20,949 bases of DNA from JBMNRY01 sp050944915 (GTDB lineage: Bacteria; Bacillota; Limnochordia; JAAZLZ01), in assembly GCA_050944915.1 (NCBI GenBank), contig JBMNRY010000027.1, positions 1 to 20,949 on the forward strand, given 5' to 3'. Under the pieces are notes generated by a model that did not search any database, was not told the DNA's origin, and was given only the letters and a program-made list of their open reading frames with translations. Below are positions 14,295 to 20,712 of this stretch, one piece after another; the stretch's first letter is position 1, and every line of letters begins with the position of its first letter. Made by a program: the position numbers and the translations under genes.

Positions 14295-15557
14295 TCAATA
14301 GTCCTCGCACGGGGAACCCTCCAAACGAAAAGGTGCCAATTGGGCCGCCAAATGGCGGCGGACAGCAGCTCGAACCACCGTCCCTTGGGGGGTGTGCTCT
14401 TCTTGTAGTACTTGCCCTTCCCGGTGGAGATAAGCCGTCAAGTCCGCCCGTTGATAGGGAATCAAAAAGGCGGCTTCCACCAAGGGCTCCGGTAGTTCCT
14501 CCCCGATTTTAGTTAACAAGGTATCGATACCTTCGTTCCTTTGGGCCGAGATAAAAACATCATCGGGATGGCCCTTCACCAGACGCCACCTCTCCCCTTC
14601 TTCTAGGAGATCCCATTTGTTAAAGGCGGTGACCATCGGGTGATCGGCTGCTCCCAATTCCTCCAGGACTTGGATGACAGCTAAGCGCTGTTCCTCCCTT
14701 TGGGGATGGGAGGCATCGATGACATGGATCAACAGGTCGGCCTCCACCACCTCTTCCAAGGTAGCCCGAAAGGCCGCCACCAATTGGTGGGGCAACTTCT
14801 GGATAAAACCGACGGTATCGATGAGGAGGAAGGGATGGTGGTTATCAATATCGACTTTGCGAACCGTCGGATCCAGGGTGGCAAAGGCCCGGTCTTCTTG
14901 ATAAACATCGGCTCCCGTTAGCAGATTAAAGAGGGTCGATTTACCAGCGTTGGTATAACCAACCAGGGCTACTAAGGGTAGGAGGCTCTTTTTACGGCGG
15001 GCCCTTTGCACCGTCCGACGTTTTCTGATCTTGACCAGGGTTCTCCTCAATTCCGCCATCCGCTCTCTGATCCGGCGGCGATCCACTTCCAGTTTGGTCT
15101 CCCCCGGACCTCTGGTGCCGATCCCGCCCCCAAGGCGAGATAAACTGGTACCCCAACCGGTTAAGCGGGGCAGCAGATAGCTGAGCTGGGCTAGCTCCAC
15201 CTGGACTTTCCCCTCTTGGGTTTGGGCCCGTTGGGCGAAGATATCTAAGATCAGCTGGGTCCGATCGAGGATTTTCACCTGTAAGGCATCCTCGAGATTT
15301 CGGCCTTGGGCCGGTGTTAGCTCATCATCGAAGACAACTAAATCGGCTTGGCATACCTGGACGGCATCCTGGATTTCCTCTAGTTTCCCAGGACCCACAT
15401 AGGTGGCACCACTGATACCGGCCCGGGTCTGGGTGATCCGATGGACCGCTTCCCCACCGGCCGTTTCCACCAACAGGGCCAGTTCATCTAAGGATGCATC
15501 TAATTGTTCGATCCTTTGGTCCCTTTGCAGTGCCCCTACCAGGATGGCCTTTTCCAT
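14295..15557 (-). CDS. hflX: GTPase HflX
   Basis: HflX is a ribosome-associated GTPase that splits or rescues stalled ribosomes under stress. The 420-residue product has the N-terminal HflX domain with ATYVGPGKLEEI (about 51-62), the glycine-rich GGGIGTRGPGETKLEVDRR linker (about 143-161, joined here as GGGIGTRGPGETKLE) and the GTPase domain: G1 GYTNAGKST (200-208), G3 DTVGF (247-251) and G4 NKWD (313-316). It has an unremarkable C-terminal extension. The ATG at 15557 follows GGAGG by seven bases. It has its own good promoter 30 bases upstream, downstream of the PHP gene, and a weak terminator after it. Confidence 0.96.
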   Translation of the reverse strand: MEKAILVGALQRDQRIEQLDASLDELALLVETAGGEAVHRITQTRAGISGATYVGPGKLEEIQDAVQVCQADLVVFDDELTPAQGRNLEDALQVKILDRTQLILDIFAQRAQTQEGKVQVELAQLSYLLPRLTGWGTSLSRLGGGIGTRGPGETKLEVDRRRIRERMAELRRTLVKIRKRRTVQRARRKKSLLPLVALVGYTNAGKSTLFNLLTGADVYQEDRAFATLDPTVRKVDIDNHHPFLLIDTVGFIQKLPHQLVAAFRATLEEVVEADLLIHVIDASHPQREEQRLAVIQVLEELGAADHPMVTAFNKWDLLEEGERWRLVKGHPDDVFISAQRNEGIDTLLTKIGEELPEPLVEAAFLIPYQRADLTAYLHREGQVLQEEHTPQGTVVRAAVRRHLAAQLAPFRLEGSPCEDY

Positions 15558-15588
15558 TGATCCGCCTCCAAATTACTAGTTCATTTAT

Positions 15589-15617
15589 ATTATATGTCGA
15601 GATGCTAGGTACAACAA
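15589..15617 (-). promoter_or_regulatory. Sigma-A promoter of hflX
   Basis: On the minus strand TTGTTG (15612-15617), a 17-base spacer and TATAAT (15589-15594) match the housekeeping consensus well. The predicted start of transcription lies about 25 bases before the hflX ATG. Confidence 0.75.
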
Positions 15618-15621
15618 GGGT

Positions 15622-16425
15622 TTAAGGAGACCCGGAAAGTTTTCGCCCATATGGTTGACCTTGGTTGAAACAGATTTGTTCTTCATAACCGATGGCCTGC
15701 AGCCGTTCGATGACTGCGGGGAAGTCGTTACCTACCTGTTCGGGCTTATGGGCATCGGAGCCTAGGGTAATGGGCAGACCCATTTCATAGGCCAGGGCGA
15801 TTAGATCGTAGTTGGGAAAGGGCTGACCTAACCCGGCCCTGATACCGGCACAATTGACTTCCAGGCAAATTCCGGCCTTGCCGATGGCCTCGAGGACCGG
15901 TCGAGCCAGTTCTAAATAGCCTTTAGGCAGGGGAGCATATAATTTCGGGACATCTAGATGGGCGATGGTATGGAATAATCCGCAGCTAGCTGCTTCCCGC
16001 ACCACCAAGAAATAGTCTTGGTAGATCCGCTGGGCGGTGAATTCCCGATAATACTTAGGGTCGTAGAGGCTCCACCGACCGACGAAGTGGACGGAACCAA
16101 TGACGAAATCTAAGGGGAACTGTTGGAGGGCCCTGGCGATCTCCCGTTCCTTCCCCGGGATATAATCTACCTCAACTCCGACTTTGATCTTCAATTGGGG
16201 AAATTTCCGTTGCGCCCGGGCTACATCGGCCAAATAAGCTTCCATTTCCCGCAAAGGCCGCCGCAAATGCTGGTAGGGCATATCGGCGGGCAGATAGAAA
16301 TTGGGCATATGATCGGTGAAACAGATCTCCTCGAAACCCAGCTTTAACGCCCATTGGGCATAGGCCTCGGCATCCCCTTGGGCATGTCCACAGTTATGGG
16401 TATGGATATGATAGTCAGCCCCCAT
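15622..16425 (-). CDS. Histidinol-phosphatase-type PHP hydrolase
   Basis: This is a PHP-family metal-dependent phosphoesterase close to HisK histidinol phosphatase. The 267-residue product has the metal motifs HIHTH (6-10), FTDHM (36-40), VGVEVDYI, IGSVHF, IAHLDVPK and GSDAHKPEQVG in the order seen in HisK. HisK removes phosphate from L-histidinol phosphate in histidine synthesis. No other his gene is nearby, so a different phosphate ester as substrate cannot be excluded. The ATG at 16425 has GGGGGAG only four bases upstream. It lies between hflX and a gene for a small unknown protein. An odd compound hairpin lies upstream. Confidence 0.8.
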   Translation of the reverse strand: MGADYHIHTHNCGHAQGDAEAYAQWALKLGFEEICFTDHMPNFYLPADMPYQHLRRPLREMEAYLADVARAQRKFPQLKIKVGVEVDYIPGKEREIARALQQFPLDFVIGSVHFVGRWSLYDPKYYREFTAQRIYQDYFLVVREAASCGLFHTIAHLDVPKLYAPLPKGYLELARPVLEAIGKAGICLEVNCAGIRAGLGQPFPNYDLIALAYEMGLPITLGSDAHKPEQVGNDFPAVIERLQAIGYEEQICFNQGQPYGRKLSGSP

Positions 16426-16456
16426 GAAACTCCCCCCTATTTTAGGTTATAAAAGG

Positions 16457-16496
16457 ACGGTGCCGACATACCCCAAGGGTGGATGACAAGCACCGT
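16457..16496 (-). repeat. Compound stem-loop between the 73-residue gene and the PHP gene
   Basis: ACGGTGC (16457-16463) and GCACCGT (16490-16496) pair perfectly over seven bases around a 26-base interior that itself holds a short CCC-GGG stem. On the minus strand CCTTTTAT follows, so it could be a weak terminator for the small gene or a leader structure of the PHP gene. Confidence 0.45.
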
Positions 16497-16524
16497 AAGA
16501 TAACCCATGAAGATAAAATAGTCT

Positions 16525-16746
16525 TTAATCGTTATCGACTAAATAAGGTTCGAGGTTTTCATCGATGGTCGTTAGGGGTTGCCCTTCCAGGACGGTGATC
16601 AGCCCTTCATCATGGAGGGTCTTGACTACTTCGTAGAGGGATTCCCGTCGGGAAGGGGGCAAGTCCCGGACAAATCGATTGATCTCCTCCGGTGGGACGT
16701 TGTTGACGAACTGCACCCCACCATATTTAAGGTACTTGATGGGCAC
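16525..16746 (-). CDS. Small protein of unknown function (73 residues)
   Basis: I do not recognise the family. The product is soluble, acidic at the C-terminus (ENLEPYLVDND) and has a likely helical centre (PEEINRFVRDLPPSRRES, then LYEVVKTLHDEGLITVLEG), a pattern that could fit a small winged-helix fold, though no DNA-binding motif is certain. Two GTG codons lie at 16746 and 16749 after AGGAGGAGG; the nearer one has a better spacing of eight bases. It is divergent from dinB with about 50 bases between them and lies upstream of the PHP gene. The strong ribosome binding site supports a real gene. Confidence 0.6.
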   Translation of the reverse strand: MPIKYLKYGGVQFVNNVPPEEINRFVRDLPPSRRESLYEVVKTLHDEGLITVLEGQPLTTIDENLEPYLVDND

Positions 16747-16786
16747 CACTTTTTCCTCCTCCTTTCCCGGAGCCGCTGTTCTTTGG

Positions 16787-16792
16787 TAGAAT
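16787..16792 (+). promoter_or_regulatory. Possible extended -10 promoter of dinB
   Basis: TGGTAGAAT gives TAGAAT with the TGn extension just before the dinB start, without a good -35 element. If used, transcription would start at about 16799, next to the ribosome binding site, so the leader would be almost absent. No Firmicutes LexA box was seen. Confidence 0.35.
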
Positions 16793-16799
16793 AAAGGGG

Positions 16800-17951
16800 G
16801 TGATGCAATTGGCCACCATTGTCCATCTCGATATGGATGCTTTCTTCGCCGCCGTTGAAGAACTAGATAATCCCGCCTATCGGGGTAAGCCTCTAATCGT
16901 CGGGGGCTCTTCTTCCCGGGGCGTTGTCTCCACCTGTTCCTATGCTGCCCGGGCCTTCGGGGTCCATTCGGCTATGCCTATGGCCCAAGCCAGAAAGCTT
17001 TGTCCCCAGGGAATCTTCATCCCGCCCCGGATGGAGCGCTACCAGGAAGTCTCCGCCCAGCTGTTCCAGCTGCTGGGGAAGTTTACCCCCTTAGTAGAGC
17101 CCCTTTCCATCGATGAAGCTTTTTTAGATCTTACGGGGTGTGAGCATTTCTATGTTTCTTGGGAAGATATGGCCTCGACCATGCAAAGGACCATCAAGGA
17201 ACATCTCCATCTGACCTGTTCCATCGGCCTTGCCCCTAATAAGTTTTTGGCCAAAATCGCCTCCGGTTACCGCAAACCGGCAGGTATCACTATTATTCGC
17301 CCCTCAGAAGTGGAAGATTTCTTGCAAGATCTACCGGTGGAATCCCTCTGGGGCGTCGGTGCGAAAACGAGGGATAAACTAAAAACTATCGGCGTGCGGA
17401 CCATCGGGGATTTAAAGAAGCTAAGTCTGGACTACCTGACCCGACTCCTAGGTAAAAACGGCGGGCTATTATACCAACTGGCCCGAGGGATCGATGAGCG
17501 GCCGGTAGAGCCCCAGCAGGAGATGAAATCCCTGGGGGCAGAAAGGACCTTCCCCAAAGACCTTCATCGGGAAGAAGATATCACCGCCGCTTTGCTTGAT
17601 TTGGCCAGTCAAGTGGGCCGGCGCTTACGTAAGGAGCATTTGACCTGCCGCACCATGACCCTCAAGGTCCGCTACCCCGACTTTACCACCATCACCAAAA
17701 GCAAAACCCTTCCCCAGTGGCCCACCGACGACTATTCCCTCTTCCAGGGGGCCCAGGAATTATTCCAGCAAGTACCTCGGGGTCAGTACCGTCTCTTAGG
17801 GATCTATTTAAGCGGTTTGGCTCCTTATCAACAGATGGAACTCTTCTCCGAAGGAAGGGATACCCTCAACCAGGTCCTCGATGGTTTAAACGAAAGGTAT
17901 GGACGCTACGTCATCGGACCGGCCCGCCTTTATCGAAAAAGGGAAAAATAA
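16800..17951 (+). CDS. dinB: DNA polymerase IV (Y family)
   Basis: DinB is an error-prone translesion polymerase. The 383-residue product has the catalytic acidic residues D11 in HLDMDAFFAAVE and D105-E106 in LSIDEAFLD, the steric-gate Phe (F16), the ARAFGVHSAMPMAQARKLCP finger region, the helix-hairpin-helix part around WGVGAKTRDKLKTIGVRTIG, and a C-terminal little-finger domain with a clamp-binding motif QMELF at about 345-349. GTG 16800, ATG 16803 and TTG 16809 are all in frame; AAAGGGGGTGAT fits the TTG (MATIVHLD) best, while the ATG fits a nearly leaderless transcript. It is convergent with codY, with paired hairpins between them. It does not sit with other SOS genes. Confidence 0.93.
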   Translation: MMQLATIVHLDMDAFFAAVEELDNPAYRGKPLIVGGSSSRGVVSTCSYAARAFGVHSAMPMAQARKLCPQGIFIPPRMERYQEVSAQLFQLLGKFTPLVEPLSIDEAFLDLTGCEHFYVSWEDMASTMQRTIKEHLHLTCSIGLAPNKFLAKIASGYRKPAGITIIRPSEVEDFLQDLPVESLWGVGAKTRDKLKTIGVRTIGDLKKLSLDYLTRLLGKNGGLLYQLARGIDERPVEPQQEMKSLGAERTFPKDLHREEDITAALLDLASQVGRRLRKEHLTCRTMTLKVRYPDFTTITKSKTLPQWPTDDYSLFQGAQELFQQVPRGQYRLLGIYLSGLAPYQQMELFSEGRDTLNQVLDGLNERYGRYVIGPARLYRKREK

Positions 17952-17975
17952 ATATCCCCTAGTGTTAGGGGATAT
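17944..17975 (-). terminator. Terminator of codY (minus strand)
   Basis: ATATCCCCTA and TAGGGGATAT form a perfect ten-base-pair stem with a four-base loop at 17952-17975. On the minus strand TTATTTTT follows, inside the last codons of dinB. On the plus strand the same hairpin begins right after the dinB stop but has no T-run. Confidence 0.7.
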
Positions 17976-17982
17976 AGTCGTA

Positions 17983-18003
17983 GGGGAGCCCCAAAGGCTC
18001 CCC
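17983..18003. repeat. Second hairpin between dinB and codY
   Basis: GGGGAGCC and GGCTCCCC pair over eight bases around CCAAA. No T-run follows on either strand. Together with the hairpin at 17952-17975 it forms a double stem in the 62-base convergent gap. Confidence 0.55.
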
Positions 18004-18013
18004 GTCGAGGGTT

Positions 18014-18796
18014 TTAGGCTTGTTTTTTCAGGATGGAGGCTCCGCTAGGGTAAGGGAAACGTTGGCGCTCCAATTCGTTCCTTAGTTCCCTGTTGAGGAT
18101 CCGTAGGTAGGTCCCCTTCATACCGAGGGAACGGGATTCGATGACGTTAGCGGAAGCAAGTTTGCGCAAGGCGTTGACGATGACGGAGCGGGTGATGCCC
18201 GCCTGGTCGGCAATGCGACTTGCCACCAGCAGACCTTCGTCACCTTCCAACTCATCGAAGATGTGCTGCATGGCCACGATCTCCGAATGGGAGAGGCTCT
18301 TAATGGCCGAGCGAGCCATCCGCCGTTCAATTACTTCGTCTTCTTCTTCCTCTTCCAAACCATGGGAGATGATCATCCCGATGGTTGTGGCAGCAAATTC
18401 CCCGATGATCCCAGCCTCTTCTTCGTCGGCGGGTTCAACGCCGATGACCACTAGGGTACCGACCCGCTGACCAGAACCGACGACGGGGATGACCATACCT
18501 TTGTCCTGGTTGATCAGCTTTTTGACTTCATCGCCGATGGCCGTTGCCCCTACTTTGAGCAGGGATTCGTTTAAATCTTCTGGCATGCGGCCACTATCCA
18601 GCCAACTGGCGTCAAAAGGAGTATTTTCAAAACCCTCTGGCAATGAAAAGCCAAGCAGTTTCCCCTTTCGACTGACGATATAGACACTGCTGTCTTCAAA
18701 GGCCTCTCGTAAGGCTTCAGCCAGCGGCGAAAATTTGACTGAATTTCCATGATTTTGCAGAAGACTGGTGAACTTCTTCGTCTTTTTCAGAAGCAT
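18014..18796 (-). CDS. codY: CodY, GTP and branched-chain amino acid sensing repressor
   Basis: CodY represses many genes in rich conditions when bound to branched-chain amino acids and GTP. The 260-residue product has the usual length. It has a GAF-type N-terminal domain with VYIVSRKGKLLGFS (38-51) and the conserved helical linker, and a C-terminal winged helix at about 190-235 (VASRIADQAGITRSVIVNAL, then ESRSLGMKGTYLRILN), which is the best family signature. The ATG at 18796 follows AAAGGAAG. It is a single-gene unit behind a consensus promoter with a leader of about 135 bases. It lacks the xerC-hslVU neighbours found in Bacillus. Confidence 0.96.
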   Translation of the reverse strand: MLLKKTKKFTSLLQNHGNSVKFSPLAEALREAFEDSSVYIVSRKGKLLGFSLPEGFENTPFDASWLDSGRMPEDLNESLLKVGATAIGDEVKKLINQDKGMVIPVVGSGQRVGTLVVIGVEPADEEEAGIIGEFAATTIGMIISHGLEEEEEDEVIERRMARSAIKSLSHSEIVAMQHIFDELEGDEGLLVASRIADQAGITRSVIVNALRKLASANVIESRSLGMKGTYLRILNRELRNELERQRFPYPSGASILKKQA

Positions 18797-18855
18797 GTAC
18801 CATCTTCCTTTCTATTGAGATTTTTTTGGCAATCGAACCAATTAAGAATGTATAG

Positions 18856-18903
18856 TTTTCGTCGCAACAAAATCCTTTATGTCGTCTAGTAAGGCGACGA
18901 AAA
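18856..18903 (-). promoter_or_regulatory. Hairpin in the codY leader
   Basis: TTTTCGTCGC (18856-18865) and GCGACGAAAA (18894-18903) are perfect ten-base inverted repeats with a 28-base loop. The loop holds TCGTC, which could pair with GACGA of one arm instead, so two folds exclude one another. The element lies in the transcribed leader between the codY promoter and start codon. It has no T-run. Confidence 0.5.
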
Positions 18904-18938
18904 TATTTGAAATTAGCCATACAATGGTGACCCAATCC

Positions 18939-18967
18939 ATTATACTTAAGCAATTCGGGCTTGTCAA
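18939..18967 (-). promoter_or_regulatory. Consensus sigma-A promoter of codY
   Basis: On the minus strand TTGACA (18962-18967), a 17-base spacer and TATAAT (18939-18944) match the consensus exactly. Transcription would begin near 18932, leaving a leader of about 135 bases before the ATG at 18796. Confidence 0.88.
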
Positions 18968-19311
18968 CATCGTATTTACGGATCTATTCCCAATTGTTCG
19001 CCCAAAATCCACCATCCCTTCCTTAAGATTTTCGACATTTCGTCGACATTACTTGAGGCATATCCCCCATCCTTGATCAACCAATTTCAGCCCCTGCTAC
19101 CTAATCTATCCTTATTGTTTTCTATAATCCCGTGAAATATACTAACGAATCGGATGGAAAATAAAAATCTTTGTCAATCAACATCTGTCTCGCAAAACTA
19201 AGTGGTTCGGTTAAGTTATATTACCACATTTAAACGAAAATTTCTACCATTATTTTCCCTAAATTTTAAACTTTTTGATTTAGGGGAAAGAAACTTACAA
19301 AAAAATGGCCC
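18968..19311. other. AT-rich non-coding stretch with an orphan hairpin
   Basis: About 340 bases between the codY and tRNA-Leu promoters hold no supportable gene; frames are short and without ribosome binding sites. At 19253-19264 and 19278-19289 twelve bases pair (one G-U) as CCCTAAAT/ATTTAGGG with flanking T/A pairs around a 13-base loop. No T-run follows on the plus strand, so it is not a standard terminator. Confidence 0.5.
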
Positions 19312-19341
19312 TTGCACAAGGCGACTCCCTTATGCTAAAAT
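19312..19341 (+). promoter_or_regulatory. Promoter of tRNA-Leu
   Basis: TTGCAC (19312-19317), 18 bases and TAAAAT (19336-19341) with a TGC extension match a housekeeping promoter. Transcription would begin about ten bases before the tRNA. Confidence 0.7.
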
Positions 19342-19358
19342 AGAACTCGCAAACAGAT

Positions 19359-19445
19359 GCCGAAGTGGTGGAACTGGCAGACGCGCTGCGTTCAGGGCGC
19401 AGTGGGCCTGAGCCCGTGGGGGTTCGAATCCCCCCTTCGGCACCA
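19359..19445 (+). tRNA. tRNA-Leu(CAG)
   Basis: The 87-base gene has a seven-base-pair acceptor stem (GCCGAAG/CTTCGGC), the D-arm GTGGAACTGGCAGAC, an anticodon stem CTGCG/CGCAG with loop TTCAGGG (anticodon CAG at 19393-19395), a long variable arm as in leucine tRNAs (TGGGCCTGAGCCCGT region) and the T-arm GGGGGTTCGAATCCCCC. The CCA end is encoded. An integrase lies just downstream, so its 3' half is the likely integration target. Confidence 0.96.
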
Positions 19446-19454
19446 TCCAAAACC

Positions 19455-19493
19455 CCCATCAGAAGCTAGTTTCCGATGGGCGTTATTTTTTTT
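19455..19493 (+). terminator. Terminator of tRNA-Leu
   Basis: CCCATC (19455-19460) and GATGGG (19475-19480) form the base of a stem that continues, after one mismatch, with GAA/TTC, and is followed shortly by a run of eight T. It begins ten bases after the tRNA CCA end. Confidence 0.7.
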
Positions 19494-19502
19494 ATGGGGC
19501 TG

Positions 19503-19559
19503 TGTAGCAACCGTGTAACGGCAAAAATGTAGCAATAGTGTAGCAATGGGATTGCTACA
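19503..19559. repeat. Four TGTAGCAA repeats next to the integrase gene
   Basis: TGTAGCAA occurs at 19503-19510, 19528-19535 and 19539-19546, and inverted as TTGCTACA at 19552-19559. The last two form an eight-base-pair stem with a five-base loop that includes the integrase stop codon. Such clusters near attL often act as arm-type integrase or excisionase sites; the hairpin could instead be part of the 3' end of the int message. Confidence 0.65.
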
Positions 19560-20712
19560 GTCCCAAACTGGAAAAAAGATCGTCCATGACTTTGGCGGCA
19601 CGTTCGTCTTGGCCGGGCATGAGGTGTCCGTATGTTTGCAGGGTGACCGCACGATCTTCGTGGCCGAGGCGGCTGGCGATCGCTTTGATGTCCATGCCCT
19701 GTTCAATCAGGAGAGAGGCATGGGTGTGGCGGAAGCTATGCAGGGTGATTCCCTTGATTCCCGCGCGCTGGAGGATACGGCGCAAGGGAGTCCTGCCTAC
19801 GTAGCTGCGCCGCAACCAGCGACCACTTGAATTGGTAAAAACAAGGTTGTGTTTGTTATCCCATTGATTCCCTGCCGCTAAGCGGTCCTCGAGTTGCCTT
19901 TTCCTTTGCCGACGTAGAGCCTGGATGGCTACCTCCGGCAGAGAGATTGTGCGTCGACCAGCTAGCGTCTTTACCTCCCCGATTGCTAAGTGTCCGTTGG
20001 TCTCGGTAAGAGCCTGCCGGACCGTCAGTTGGCCGCGCTCGAGGTCCACACTCTCCCACGACAACCCTAGGGCCTCACCGGGCCGAAGACCAGTGTTGAC
20101 AAGCAAAATGAAAAGATCTTCCAGTCTCTCGCCTCTAGCAGCCTCCAAAAAGCGGCTGAGTTCTTGTTTATTCAGAAACCGGGCCTCTTTCCGTTCATAC
20201 TTGGGCTTGGCTAATTGTTCAGCCGGGTTGGTTGCGAGAAGCCCTTTTTTGACGGCGTCCCGGAGGCCAGATCTAAGGATGGTTGCAATGTCATGGATGG
20301 TGCGAGGGGCCAGTTGGGTTTCGTCCCGGAGGGCTAAGTAAAACCTGCTGATTTGTCGGAAGGATAGTTGTTGTAGTTGGGTGTGTCCCAATGCCGGGAC
20401 AATGTGGTTGCGGATGTGGCTTTCGTCTCGTTTCCAAGTACCAGGCCGGGTCCGCAGCTTCTTTTCCGTCAACCAATCGGCAAAATGCTGGGCCACAGTG
20501 ACTTTCTGTGGTTCAATTGGCTTGCCGAGTGCTTGGTCGTGCTGAAGCTTGATGAGCTTGTCCGCGACTTCCTTGCGCGTTCGCCCGTATATTACCCGGC
20601 GTCTCAGCTTGCCATTGGAATCGTAGCCAATCGTAATGGCCGCGCACCAACGACCATCAGACCTCAGATAGATCGATCCCTCACCGTTACCTCGCGATTT
20701 TGGTCTAGCCAC
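19555..20712 (-). CDS. int: Tyrosine recombinase / phage-type integrase
   Basis: This enzyme catalyses site-specific integration and excision. The 385-residue product begins MARPKSRGNGEGSIYLRSDG, an N-terminal arm-binding domain of the AP2-like type, followed by a SAM-like core-binding domain (about 70-165). The catalytic domain has all residues: R210 (TGLRPGEAL), K248 (GEVKTLAGRR), H325 and R328 (HSFRHTH), H351 (RLGHED) and Y361 (QTYGHL). The GTG at 20712 follows AAAGGAGG by eight bases and fits the family start. The frame stays open upstream to the window edge. It lies about 110 bases from tRNA-Leu(CAG) and points towards it. Confidence 0.93.
   Translation of the reverse strand: MARPKSRGNGEGSIYLRSDGRWCAAITIGYDSNGKLRRRVIYGRTRKEVADKLIKLQHDQALGKPIEPQKVTVAQHFADWLTEKKLRTRPGTWKRDESHIRNHIVPALGHTQLQQLSFRQISRFYLALRDETQLAPRTIHDIATILRSGLRDAVKKGLLATNPAEQLAKPKYERKEARFLNKQELSRFLEAARGERLEDLFILLVNTGLRPGEALGLSWESVDLERGQLTVRQALTETNGHLAIGEVKTLAGRRTISLPEVAIQALRRQRKRQLEDRLAAGNQWDNKHNLVFTNSSGRWLRRSYVGRTPLRRILQRAGIKGITLHSFRHTHASLLIEQGMDIKAIASRLGHEDRAVTLQTYGHLMPGQDERAAKVMDDLFSSLGL

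Noticed and set aside
18899..18914. A CodY-binding box in the codY leader
   Set aside because: The AT-rich sequence differs from the AATTTTCnGAAAATT consensus at about six places, so it is not convincing.
18717..18953. Minus-strand frame overlapping the codY leader and codY N-terminus
   Set aside because: Its start lies upstream of the predicted transcript start, it overlaps codY out of frame, and it has no ribosome binding site.
19392..19706. Minus-strand frame of 104 codons across the tRNA and its flank, ending in RRGDSNPHG
   Set aside because: It is the antisense of tRNA-Leu; this peptide is a well-known false translation. No ribosome binding site.
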